Below are positions 54,960 through 64,000 of a stretch of DNA of 64,000 bases, in pieces. Position 1 is the stretch's first letter; every line of letters begins with the position of its first letter. The DNA comes from Symbiodinium sp. CCMP2592. Taxonomy: Eukaryota; Sar; Dinophyceae; Suessiales; Symbiodiniaceae. A program made the position numbers and the translations under genes. Below the pieces are notes generated by a model. It ran no database searches, had not been told where the DNA came from, and saw only the letters and a list, made by a program, of their open reading frames with translations. Location of the stretch: positions 479,680-543,679 of the forward strand of contig CAJNDT010003446.1 in NCBI GenBank assembly GCA_905221615.1, given 5' to 3'.

Positions 54960-56920
54960 CGAAATCCCCTTCTCTCCGAGAGGTCTCGACCCAAACCCGG
55001 CCCCAGCTCTCAACGCTTCGGCCGCGGCGGCTTCGGGATGAACCCTTCTCGGTCCCGAGACGCTGGAATAGGTCTAGGCTGAACAAGACGAGGCAGGGGG
55101 GGGGCACGGTTCAAGCCGTTCTCCTGCTTCGACTCTCTGTGTCATAGCACTGCTTGATCACGTCAACAGCAACCATCACGAACGAGGCCCCACGGAAACA
55201 ACTACAAGACAGAAGTTCAAAACCGAGCCATCTCGGACGTCCGATCACCCAGCTTTGGTTCACGGATCCTTCAGCCTGCACTATGCGGGAAGGATCCGGG
55301 AGTGTTGAGTTCAGCTTCTTCGGGCACCGGGCCTCCGACTAGACCCGCCCAAAGCCGAACAGCTTCGAAAAGTCTTCGCCGCCACGTCTCCGTCCCGCCA
55401 CGTCCGAGGCAAGCGCCGTTTCTGAGGAGCAGAGGCGAATGAGAACAGATTATACTATCAGATACCACTGTATGTCATAGTCAAGCATAGCGCGGTTCGT
55501 AGCATAGTATATTATAGTATAGTATGTGCAACCTATCATATCACTGTATTTCATAGTATAGTAAAGCATAGCAAAGTCCAGCATAGTATAATACGTCTTG
55601 CATTTTACAGTATAGAAATCATACAATCGACTTTGCTGTGGGCAGGGGTGGGTCCACTTTTCGGAGTTAAGGCCTCAGGACTTTGGAAGCTCGCCCCAGG
55701 GTTTAGGCTCATGGATAGAAAGTTTTCTGGGTCTCCGGTTTCGGGTTTACGGACTTCCGTCTAAGCTTTGAGCTCTCGGAGGGGGGTTTGGCCGCAGGGC
55801 CTAGGGTTTAGGCACAAAGGCTTTCGAACGCCGAAGCCCGTGAAGCGATGACATGCGCCAAACCCCAGCGAAGAGCCCGATTCCCCGTCAAAGCGGACAG
55901 CATACTACAGGAGCCTCAAACATTGGAATGGGGTTTTAGGGTATGGTATCGCATAGTGTAAGTATCATAGGGGACTTTGAGGAATAGTATGGGTCATTGT
56001 TTAGGCTCCCGTATCAGACATCTGTCCATGAACCCAAAGTCCTCAAGCCTGAATCAGATCAAGGCACTAACAGTCATGACGGCATGTCGCACTTTCCGTC
56101 GCCGCTGCTCCAAAGACCCCACCCTGATCAAACGGGCTTTGGCAGTGTAGGCTTGGGCTTAGGGGCTTCGGGCCTTGAGGGCTCAGGGTTTCTTTGGTTG
56201 TTTTCAGGGATATCTCCTTTGGTTTCAGCTTGATGCTTCGGGGCTTCCCCTAATCTACCCCCAACCCCAAAACAAAGCCACAAGCCCCCACATCCCAAAG
56301 GCCGGAACCCAAAACCCTGAACCCTGCCTAGACCCTACATCTGCAGCCTGAAACCTGCAAAACCATTCTACGCACGCACATATCTGTATCATGCAAGCAT
56401 GCACAACTTCGCGGACGATGAACAAACCTTCGCGGACCACGCTTTGTTTTTTTTGTCGCTCCCTTTCTCCAGCAACTACGAAGGTCACATGGGAATGCCC
56501 GTTGGTCAGGAACACCCGGATTCGGGTGGTGCAAAAAATCACGCGCTTGCAGATCGAATCTCGGTGAACAGTCCCATAGCAATTTAGGAGCGGAGACCAC
56601 ATACGATCAAACGGCGTACACAGTGTGTGCAAGCGGACCTGGGTTTGCATCTGTTTCCCATCATATGAACAGTCGAGAACAAAGTAAAAGCACTATCCTG
56701 TGAAGATAAGGATTGCAGCCAGATGTGTACGCTTTGGGGGCTTAGGGTTTAGGGTTTAGAGCTCATCATCACCCTTGACCATGTACGGAAGCTCTCAGAA
56801 ATCAGGTCTGTGTTTTGGGTTTCCTCAAAACCCAAACCCAATACCTCAAAACAAGACCCCAAGCCCCTGCAAGCCCAGAGCTAATCAAGCCCCCAAGACA
56901 TCCCAAACCTGGCCCTCAAC
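54960..56920. other. Non-coding stretch
   Basis: Contains CATAGTATAG-type repeats at 55450-55615 and telomere-like runs near 55800 and 56735-56760. A minus-strand frame at 55430-55300 (including GGTETWRRRLFEAVRLWAGL) is exon-like but unrecognised. Confidence 0.4.
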
Positions 56921-56926
56921 CGAAAT

Positions 56927-57027
56927 GGGAGTTTCCGAAGATAGGGGACTGTAATGTAGTACCCTAAATAGTAGGATCATGATGATAGGGACCCCAAGAT
57001 AAGGTACTCCTATGTTCGGAAACTCCC
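56927..57027. repeat. Palindromic MITE-like element (f)
   Basis: Starts GGGAGTTTCCGAAGATAGGG and ends TATGTTCGGAAACTCCC, giving perfect 13-bp inverted ends (GGGAGTTTCCGAA/TTCGGAAACTCCC). It is flanked by AAAT on both sides, a possible target duplication. Its sequence is close to element d. Confidence 0.85.
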
Positions 57028-57204
57028 AAATGCCCCAACGCCAAAAGCGCCGAGAGGCAGGAGGAAGTCTGCGGAGAGCACGGCCTGCCACGAGGCAGGG
57101 TATAGGGGCTCCTCTGTGTGGTACGACGATATCCGCCGAGGCCACGGGCCCAGGCGTCTTGAGGGTTTCCTCAGACACCCTGTTTTTGCGTTTTACCTGA
57201 TTTG

Positions 57205-57275
57205 TAGGCCTCCTCCCCCCTGCCTTGCCCCCCCCCCCCCCTCCCCGCCCCTTCCCCCCCCCCCCACTGCCCCCG
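57205..57275 (+). repeat. Poly-C rich tract
   Basis: Runs of up to twelve or more C, with short CTCC interruptions. Mutation-prone low complexity. Confidence 0.9.
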
Positions 57276-57659
57276 CACCGCATGCAGAAGTTCCCGTGCT
57301 CTGCTCAACCGTTGAAAGGTTGGGGTTGAGAGGCCCCCCTAGCATGGTGTATACGACATCCACTGAGCACTGCCCCCTCGCCCTGCCGCTAAAGAGCCGA
57401 GGCGGGCGGCGTAGCGTTAAAATTTCCAGGCGTAGAGTTTGGATATGATACTGTAGGAACTTGATTCAGAAACCTTGCCCTTTACCAGGGCTCCTTCTTT
57501 GAACTCACTATTTTGAGGTTGCAGGCCCAGGTCTTCTTCATCAGGTTCCTACAGTACACAGTTCTTTCTGCCTCCTTCTGAGATCTTGTCTTGGCTTTCC
57601 GGATGCTCTGCTCCTGATCTCCGACCCCTTCTTTCTCGCCTCTTTCAAAACCCCCCAAC

Positions 57660-57740
57660 ATCCATCCGCGCCTCTAGAAGCTCCATGGCGCGGAGCCGCT
57701 GCACTTCCTGCGCCAGAAATGCGCAATCCCCGAGCAGGCG
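57660..57740 (-). CDS. Exon-like segment downstream of the 57.9-58.3 kb gene fragment
   Basis: About 27 codons with a heptad-like Leu/Ala pattern suggesting a coiled coil. No AG acceptor is visible between it and the telomere-like tract at 57745-57802, so the splice connection is uncertain. Confidence 0.28.
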
Positions 57741-57744
57741 GTTT

Positions 57745-57802
57745 GGGGTTTCAGGGTTTCAGGGTTTTAGGGTTTAGGGTTTCAGGGTTTAGGGTTTCAG
57801 GC
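57745..57802 (+). repeat. Interstitial telomere-like tract
   Basis: About eight TTTAGGG/TTTCAGGG units. It lies between two minus-strand exon-like segments, so it may sit in an intron. Confidence 0.85.
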
Positions 57803-57881
57803 TAGCGCAACTTGCCAAACTCTGCCACACCCCCTGCGCACTGCACCGTGTACGAGCAGAACTCATGCTGCTCATACATAC

Positions 57882-58268
57882 CCCAGGCAACGGGGAACGG
57901 TGGCGGCGCGGCGAGTTGTCTCCGCCTGCTGAACCTCCGAGAGCTGCAAGCTTCCCAGCCGTGCGCTGCCCACGGTCGCAAGGAGGGCCTCGACCTGCGC
58001 TTCCCCTCTCTCGGCCTCTAGAGGAGAGAAGTTGGGGGCGAGTGGTACTACGATTCTTATCATAGAACCTTGAATATATTCTTGCTAGCCTACTAGAACC
58101 TGGACCTATACCTCCTAGTACTGCTGCAAGACATCTCCCGGCCTTGTGCACCTCTCCCGTCGCCAGCTTCTTCTCCGCCGTCGCGCGGAGCCCTGGGCCC
58201 AGCGCGCCGAGCAGGGCATCGATCTCCCCGGCCGCGGAGCGCTGGGCGCGAGGGGCGTGGAACCTCAA
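57882..58268 (-). CDS. Two-exon fragment of an unrecognised helical protein
   Basis: On the minus strand, an exon ending at 58112 (including SAAGEIDALLGALGPGLRAT and a Lys-rich helix) is followed by GTATAG. A 94-base intron ends in CTCTAG at 58018. The next exon (58017-57882, including EAQVEALLATVGSARLGSLQ) ends before GTATGT. Removing the intron keeps the frame, turning GGA-G / AG-GCC into Gly-Glu-Ala. The protein would be Ala/Leu/Glu-rich and helical. More exon-like minus-strand segments with the same flavour lie at 58700-58600 (RCQALLKAQRLLEPAAAAAG) and 57740-57660 (RLLGDCAFLAQEVQRLRAME), so a longer multi-exon gene is likely. The upstream start and the last exon are not determined, and no family is recognised. 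Confidence 0.45.
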
Positions 58269-58599
58269 GGCGGAGGGAGCTTCAAAAGGGTCGGGGCCCT
58301 TCTAAAAGCCCCCCAAGGTTTCTAGGCCCAGTTTCTTGCTTAGGCGCAGTTGAGCCTTGGTCTGTTTCTGCCATGGTAGAGCCCCCGCCTACTCCCTACT
58401 CTCTCTTTCAGACTTCGACTCTGCGGCGCAGGGGCTCGGCAAGGTCCAGAGCCTCCATGAACTCCTCTGAAGGTGCAGGGAAAAGGAGAGTCAGTCCCAC
58501 AAAAAACGGTGCCGAAGACACTCCCAAAGAAATTTTGGCAGGACTTGTTCAGGTGGGCTCAGTTTTGGGGAAAGAACCGTTTTGGCGTCGATCTTATGG

Positions 58600-58700
58600 A
58601 GCTTCAGTTCCCAGCTCCTCCAACTCCCCGGCGGCCGCTGCGGCGGGCTCCAGAAGCCTCTGCGCCTTCAGCAGGGCCTGGCAGCGACTTCTCAGAAACG
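58600..58700 (-). CDS. Exon-like segment, perhaps part of the 57.9-58.3 kb gene
   Basis: About 33 codons rich in Ala, Leu, Glu and Arg, open only in this minus frame once the short overlap is considered. The boundaries are not fixed by clear GT/AG sites. Confidence 0.3.
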
Positions 58701-58869
58701 AATGTGCCTTTTATGGCGGTCGTTCATTCATGCTCCATGTCCCCTTGCTTGGTTTTAGGGGTTCGGTGACCTGAAGTTGCATTCGAAGTTTTTGGACGAG
58801 TTTCGAAGGGCTGTGAAGAGCAAGTCGCGAATCTTGTAGTACAAAGCCCAGTAACCCATTTCGATCTTT

Positions 58870-59640
58870 AAGTTATCTCAACCCAACACTCCAGAGACGC
58901 GGATCGAAGTCCTGCCTCCTGCAGGCAATGGTGGTCCCACCTCCTTCGGAGGGACAGCTGCAGGGTGACCTCGGAGAGGGAGGCAAATGCCCCTTTCCTG
59001 CCACTGTTCAGGCTCACCCATGGGGCAGAAAGAAGAAAGAAAACCCCGACTGATGTTACTACAGTCCGTGTCGTCCCCACCCATGTCCTATGATCGTCAT
59101 CACCACTATCGTCATCAGCAGAGGAAGAGGAAGCAACGCAAGGAGAGCCACTCGGCCCGTACCCCAGGCCTCATCCTCCAGTTCGGGGAGACGTCCGGCA
59201 AGCCAGAGCGCGGCGTTGGCATCCTGCCAAGCGGCCACGGAGTGGTTCAGGTACGGCTTACGGGGACAAGGCTGCTGGAAGGCCGGTGGAGGCTGAAAAA
59301 GAAACAAGGTTCAGAAAACCAGGTCCTTTGATTACCAGGTCCTTTAATTTTTGGGTGCTTGTAAAATTTCACAATTGAATGGTTATACCCTAAACGCTAA
59401 ACTCCATGAACAAAATCCATCCCCAAAACTGCATCCCAAAACAACCATACAAGTACCCAAAACCGGAAAACCCGACCTTCTCGCTGCCGAGGCGGAGTGC
59501 CTCTTCGAAAACGGCCTGCAAGCAGAATTGAGAGCACAGCGGTTCGGATCATGCGGCTGGAGCACGATGCTTACGGTTAAAGGTTTCCTCCGATTTCTTC
59601 CTCAAGCTTAATGGCTGGCTGGAACCATTGGCCATCAAGG
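58870..59640. other. Stretch with exon-like frames on both strands
   Basis: Around 59165-59250 both strands offer plausible coding frames with splice-like edges (plus CCCCAG/G acceptor and CAG/GTACGG donor; minus GGG/GTACGG donor). The strand cannot be decided from sequence alone. A plus-strand frame at 59460-59560 is also exon-like. Confidence 0.3.
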
Positions 59641-59699
59641 CCGTTAGCGGCACCACTCACGCAGATTTTGCGCATCTCGCACTGCACGTGCCTCTGCCG

Positions 59700-59846
59700 T
59701 CCTCTCTCTTTCCCCAACCCCTCTCTCTCCTTCGCACTGTCTCCTTCCCTCCCTCCCTCCCTCCCTCCCTCCCTCCCTCTCTCTCTTTGCTTTGCTCTCG
59801 CTCCCTGTCTCTCTCTGTCTCTCTCTCTCTCTCTCTCTTTGCTTTG

Positions 59847-59877
<31 letters not shown>

Positions 59878-60005
59878 TGCGTCTCTCTCTCTCTCTCTCT
59901 CTCTTATTTTTTCTTTCTTTTTCGCTCTTTTCTCTCTTTTTCTCGCTCTCGCCCACTCTGTCTGTTTCTGTCTCTCTCTCTCTCTTTCTGTCTTTTTTCT
60001 CCCAG
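59700..60005 (+). repeat. CT-rich microsatellite (polypyrimidine)
   Basis: (CCCT)n followed by long (CT)n with TTTG and TTTT interruptions. Poly-Ser/Leu and poly-Arg/Glu frames here are artefacts. Confidence 0.95.
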
Positions 60006-60009
60006 GCTT

Positions 60010-61570
60010 ATAACCGGCGAATTAGGCCCCCCGGGCTCTCCCGCCTTGCGGGTGCCACGACGTTACAAGCGGTGCACCCTCAATTGCATGGACGACTGTA
60101 AAAAACAAAATCCAAGCTGAAAGAAGTGATGCAACAGATGTAGCATCCGTGCTTGGAGGCAGTTGCCCAGCACGAGCTAGCCTTCCGACAAGACCACACG
60201 ATCCACTCACTTTATAACAGCTAGCTGCTGCAGCGGGAAAAAGAACCAGAAATTACCTATGTCGTGGACCATGATGCCACACTTCAAAAGGACGATTGGC
60301 TGCTGTGTTGAAATTAGCACGCTTCGAAAGAGGGGTTTCTCCCCGCGCATCAGGCGGCGTCAGGTTCATTCGCGGGATTACATAGCAAAAGCATACAAGG
60401 CACAAGTAAGAAACGTGACAATCAACAATTCTCCCTGCCCAGCAATTATGGAAGAAACTGCAAAGCTTGCATAGGATACGAGGTGCTCATGTGGAACAAG
60501 GTTGGCTCTAGCGGCCCGTTCGTTCGACGCCCCACAAGCCGAGAAGTGCCGTCGGTGCCCGTGGAGTAGCAGCTCAGGCAACGCTCACCGAACAGATGCA
60601 AACTCCACGGGTCACGACCCCTGAGATAAGCAGCGCAATCATATTTATGATCTGGCGCAGCAACGCGGCGGAAGAGACGGAGAGTAGCAACAACAGGTCA
60701 AGTTCCCCTGCTTTCCGGGGAGGTGTGGAAGAATTTAGGAAAAAAAGGCGTCACAGCGAGCACCTCCGTGGGCTCGCGGCCGCTCACGGCATCTTTCTGG
60801 AGCCAAACTCTCTCCCTCCCCTCTTTTTGCTTTGCTCGGGGCGTAAAGTGCTGGCAATCCCAGCACTTTTTTTTTGGTCTATGTGTGTATGTGTGTATCT
60901 ATAGATATAGAGGTCCGTATAGGTGAGCATATATGCAAAAGTATATATACAGTTATGTATGTGCATATATATATATATATGCCATCCCCCCGACGTACCT
61001 ACTGTTTGTGGCCTTCGTAAAGCACTTACCTCTTCACTATGCCTTCCATGTGGGAAGCAACAACATGTCCAATACACAACCAGAGATCTCGTTGGCGGTT
61101 CCAATACTCCCACTGTGCACTGCGAATCTGCGCAGCAAGCAACAAGGAGGATGCCTTTACATACTGGTTCCTGGAAAGTCTGGCTTTGATAAATTCCCAC
61201 GCGCGATCTACAATTTGGGTCCCGACTTTACAAGAAATTCTACGGCCAGCAAGCAACTTGTGCAAAATCAAAACGAATCGAAAATACAAAAAAAACTAAT
61301 TGTATTTTTCAATGGATTGAACATTGAACATCGAAGATCCTGGAAAAATTCTGCGGGATCTTCGACATCGATGTTCAAAGCAATGAAAAATCAGATTTGT
61401 TTTATTGCTTTCTTTCATTTTAATTAGTCAGCAACATGATTATAATGTACAAACTACTTCGAAGTAGGTCTTGGCGGTACCATATATATATACACATATA
61501 TATATATATATATATATATTTATTTATTTATTTATCTATTTATATTTATATTATACGTATGTTTACGCTC
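60010..61570. other. Non-coding stretch with AT microsatellites
   Basis: TATA/TGTA repeats at 60885-60985 and (TA)n/(TTTA)n at 61480-61555. Frames between 60259 and 61427 have no recognised family. Confidence 0.45.
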
Positions 61571-61611
61571 CCCGCCGTCTAAAACCCCACGTTCAACAGA
61601 AATCCAAGATA

Positions 61612-62127
61612 TCACCTCGTTGGAGCCCTAATCCAATTCAAAAGTGAACATGTCTTTTGCCGTTGGAGAAAATGTCGCGGAGGCGGTAGACGATAGAGCC
61701 TCAGCTGGGTCGCTACATAACACGGCATATTCGTCTTGATGTGTTTTGATAAAATGGACTGATGGTCTAGTAGATAAAAAAACGAAAACATGATAAAACT
61801 AAGTGGTGCATCCATTCGGATCACCGTGTCCGTCTGCTTGAATGTGCTCCGGCACACTGGGCAGCTTTTGCGCTTCAGCTGCGTCGCGCACTGTTTGCAC
61901 AAGGCAAAGTGCCGGCAGGGCTTGATGATTGTGTCGCGTGGAAACACAACGCAAAGTGGGTTGATGGGGTGGAACGGGCGTGTACAGCCATCATGAGCTC
62001 GCGGTTGTTCTTGATATGCAAGCGACTCACACGAACTGTTGCGACAACGCACACAACTGATATGTTCTGGGGCTTTTTGAAATACCTGAGAATTGACTGC
62101 CCCGCACCAGGTGTGTTGATAAGACAC
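61612..62127 (-). CDS. RING-finger (C3HC4-type) exon, one zinc ligand missing
   Basis: Between about 61953 and 61816 the minus strand encodes a RING-like block: LCVVFPRDT, then KPCRHFALCKQC (C-x-H-x3-C-x2-C) and KSCPVC (C-x2-C). This resembles the C-terminal RING of Mahogunin/LOG2-type ubiquitin ligases, where the first pair is C-x2-C followed about three residues later by RDT. Here the second Cys and two neighbours are absent (CVV then FPRDT), consistent with a 9-base deletion or a decayed copy. The frame is open upstream to 62127 but that part need not be exonic; a CCCCAG acceptor-like site lies near 62070. The tail after RMDAPLS has a hydrophobic, intron-like look. If expressed it would act in ubiquitin transfer. 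It may be a pseudogene or an exon with a sequencing error. Confidence 0.45.
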   Translation of the reverse strand: MSYQHTWCGAVNSQVFQKAPEHISCVRCRNSSCESLAYQEQPRAHDGCTRPFHPINPLCVVFPRDTIIKPCRHFALCKQCATQLKRKSCPVCRSTFKQTDTVIRMDAPLSFIMFSFFYLLDHQSILSKHIKTNMPCYVATQLRLYRLPPPRHFLQRQKTCSLLNWIRAPTR

Positions 62128-62129
62128 CC

Positions 62130-64000
62130 CTTAGGAGTACTTCTACCTGAAAACAACTGCGGCCTGTCACGTGGTCCTGCCCCTGTTGGTGGGACCGGCA
62201 GCCCCCGACCCCATACCAGGCCTGAGCCCTGGCTCCTCAACTGAAGGGTGTGTTTTGTTGCGCGCACTGCGCCTCGCCCAACCAGCACAACCAGCACGAC
62301 TGCCAAGGCGGCGAGCGCAAGCGTTTACAATACTTTGCAGTTGAAGCAACGAGACAGATCCTTGGAAATGTGTCCGTGGTTCACGCGCAGCCTCATTCGG
62401 CAACACGCCAAACCGCGGCATCTCATGGTGCACGAGCCATCGAGCCTGCCATTCCATTCTTGCCTGTTCTTGACTTTTGCAAGCCTGCTGGGTTGCCTTC
62501 TCGAAGGAGCCGTGGAAGACCAACCCACGCAATATTGCCTCATGCATCAGCTGCACAACTCAGGTCCCACTTCCGGCTGAACTTCCTGGCTATCCAACTG
62601 TGCTCACCACGTTGAACGCAGCAGGGCTGACCAGACTGACCTGAGGAACAAGGCACCAGAAAAGCATCACATAGGTCCAAAGCACGCAGGCCGTAATCAG
62701 GCCCTAAACTGAACCGGCCTCGGTCTGGTGTAGCTCTTTGTCATAAGATCATCTGCTGAGAACATCTGGGGAGGTCAACATGTGCCTGATCCAAGGTGCA
62801 AATCTGCAGGAGATACTGCCTGCGTTGGCAACACCATGCGGCGGGGAACAACTGCATCCACGTGAGCAGCATCGGTTACTGCTGCCAAAGGGCTGAAGGC
62901 CAGCCAAAGGCGATGGCTCACCCCGGTCAGCCGCACGAATCTGCACCAACAAGCTGCCCTTGTCATCATTGTCATCGCAACACTTTCAAGAAAGTCTCCG
63001 AGGCCTGGTGAAAGAGTTCTTGAGCTTGTTGCACTCTGCATTCCTTCATGTTCTCATGTGTCAACTGTTGCTTGCCTGATAACATGCTGGATCATGCTGG
63101 CCTAAGACTCCCTAACGCAGGGTCAGCAACATGTCACTCCTGCACTGCAGTGAGGAAGTTTGGGACGAGGGCCTGAAGCCCGCCGCAACAGGAAACAGGC
63201 ATTCTGCAATAATTCACACGATTGCCTAGAAAATATGAGACTGCCAAAGCAGGGTGTCGATCGCAATGCAAAATCCAAACCCAGCCTCAACAGCAGCAGC
63301 ATCTCTCTCCTTGCTCTCGACGGGCTGGCCAAGATCAACAACTAGTCTTGCCTGCGAGTGAGGGGCACAAGGAAGCAACAACAAGCGTTTGCTGGGGGCG
63401 CACATAGCCTGTCAAATCAAGCCGATGCCAGTGGGGTATGTTGATCTAAGCATGGAACACGGGCTGTCCCCATCTATCCCAGCATCTCCCATTGGCATGC
63501 CTAGGCCAAGACAAGTCAGCTCATGTTCAGCTTGGGTTCCGTTGCAGCAACATCAACTTGAGAAACATCTGGTGTTAGATCTCTTGGAGCGAAAGATTAA
63601 AAGACTGTTGCCTGATTCAGCATACGTCCATTGATTTGGAGGCTGGGTGTGATGTTCTCGGGGATCCTGTGTTTCAATACTTGTGTGACCTTGTGGCCTT
63701 GTGGTTCTGGACAAGTGGTGACAGCTGCCGCCATGTTTTACCACGTTTGCATTGCGAGAGCGGGCCACTTGGGATGGAGGAGTTAGGGTCTTAAAGGATC
63801 GCGAAGGGCTGGAAAGTTTGGGCGAGCATCCTTGGCAAATCACAGGCGTAAACTTGTTTACTGTCGTATGTTTGTCCGTCATCACCTGTCTCATGCAAAT
63901 TATTGAAAAGGGCCTTTATCGTTCTAGAACACCAAATGGATCGAGAACAGTGTTTGCAGGACAAAGGCTCTCATCTGGTTTACCCCGGTTTGATTTCAAG
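62130..64000. other. Non-coding stretch to the right edge
   Basis: Many short frames on both strands, several overlapping (for example 62250-62615 plus and 62167-62556 minus), none with a recognisable domain. No striking repeats. Confidence 0.4.

Noticed and set aside
59611-60120. Ser/Leu-rich and Arg/Glu-rich frames over the CT repeat
   Set aside because: Simple-repeat translation with no domain.

Overview
The window looks like nuclear DNA of a dinoflagellate, probably of the Symbiodinium/Polarella kind. This is an inference from several signs: very large Ty1/copia polyproteins of a style familiar from that group, scattered TTTAGGG-type telomere-like tracts, abundant short tandem repeats, no bacterial-style gene packing, and an 11-base match to the 3' end of the dinoflagellate spliced leader inside the retrotransposon LTR. 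No tRNA, rRNA or CRISPR array was seen.

Bases 1-30940 are almost entirely two minus-strand, head-to-tail copies of one giant LTR retrotransposon. Copy 1 (right) is nearly complete: a 5' LTR (30510-30940, TGCG...CGCA), a possible tRNA primer site, ORF1 (430 aa, coiled coil, Gag-like), ORF2 (3250 aa; Gag with two CCCH zinc fingers, protease, integrase, reverse transcriptase, RNase H, and about 800 further residues), ORF3 (2458 aa, no envelope features, cysteine-rich clusters and a segment resembling the KptA/Tpt1 RNA 2'-phosphotransferase / ADP-ribosyltransferase fold), a polypurine tract and the start of a 3' LTR that runs into a 100-N gap (11401-11500). If the 3' LTR is full length the element is about 19.6 kb. 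Copy 2 (left, 1-11400) is very similar at the DNA level but broken by one nonsense change and two 1-bp frameshifts. It lacks everything corresponding to copy 1 positions 24124-30713, at the gap. Its 3' end lies off the window.

Bases 30941-64000 hold no long intact gene. The element abuts a 9-bp ACATACATT-type satellite (30941-31310). After it comes sequence rich in simple repeats: (CATA)n, (GAT)n, (CTA)n, (CT)n and (TA)n. There is also a 61-bp minisatellite whose units carry a hairpin, several roughly 90-105 bp palindromic MITE-like elements, and telomere-like tracts. Exon-like segments are scattered among these. The best are a RING-finger exon (minus, about 61.8-62.0 kb, one zinc ligand missing) and a pair of minus-strand exons at 57.9-58.3 kb whose predicted GT-AG intron preserves the reading frame. 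Weaker candidates are at 36.96-37.62, 43.7, 45.2-45.5 and 49.65 kb.

The retrotransposon ORFs would act together: ORF1 and the N-terminal part of ORF2 to build particles, the middle of ORF2 to copy and integrate the DNA. ORF3 and the ORF2 C-terminal extension are unexplained and are the most promising material in the window.
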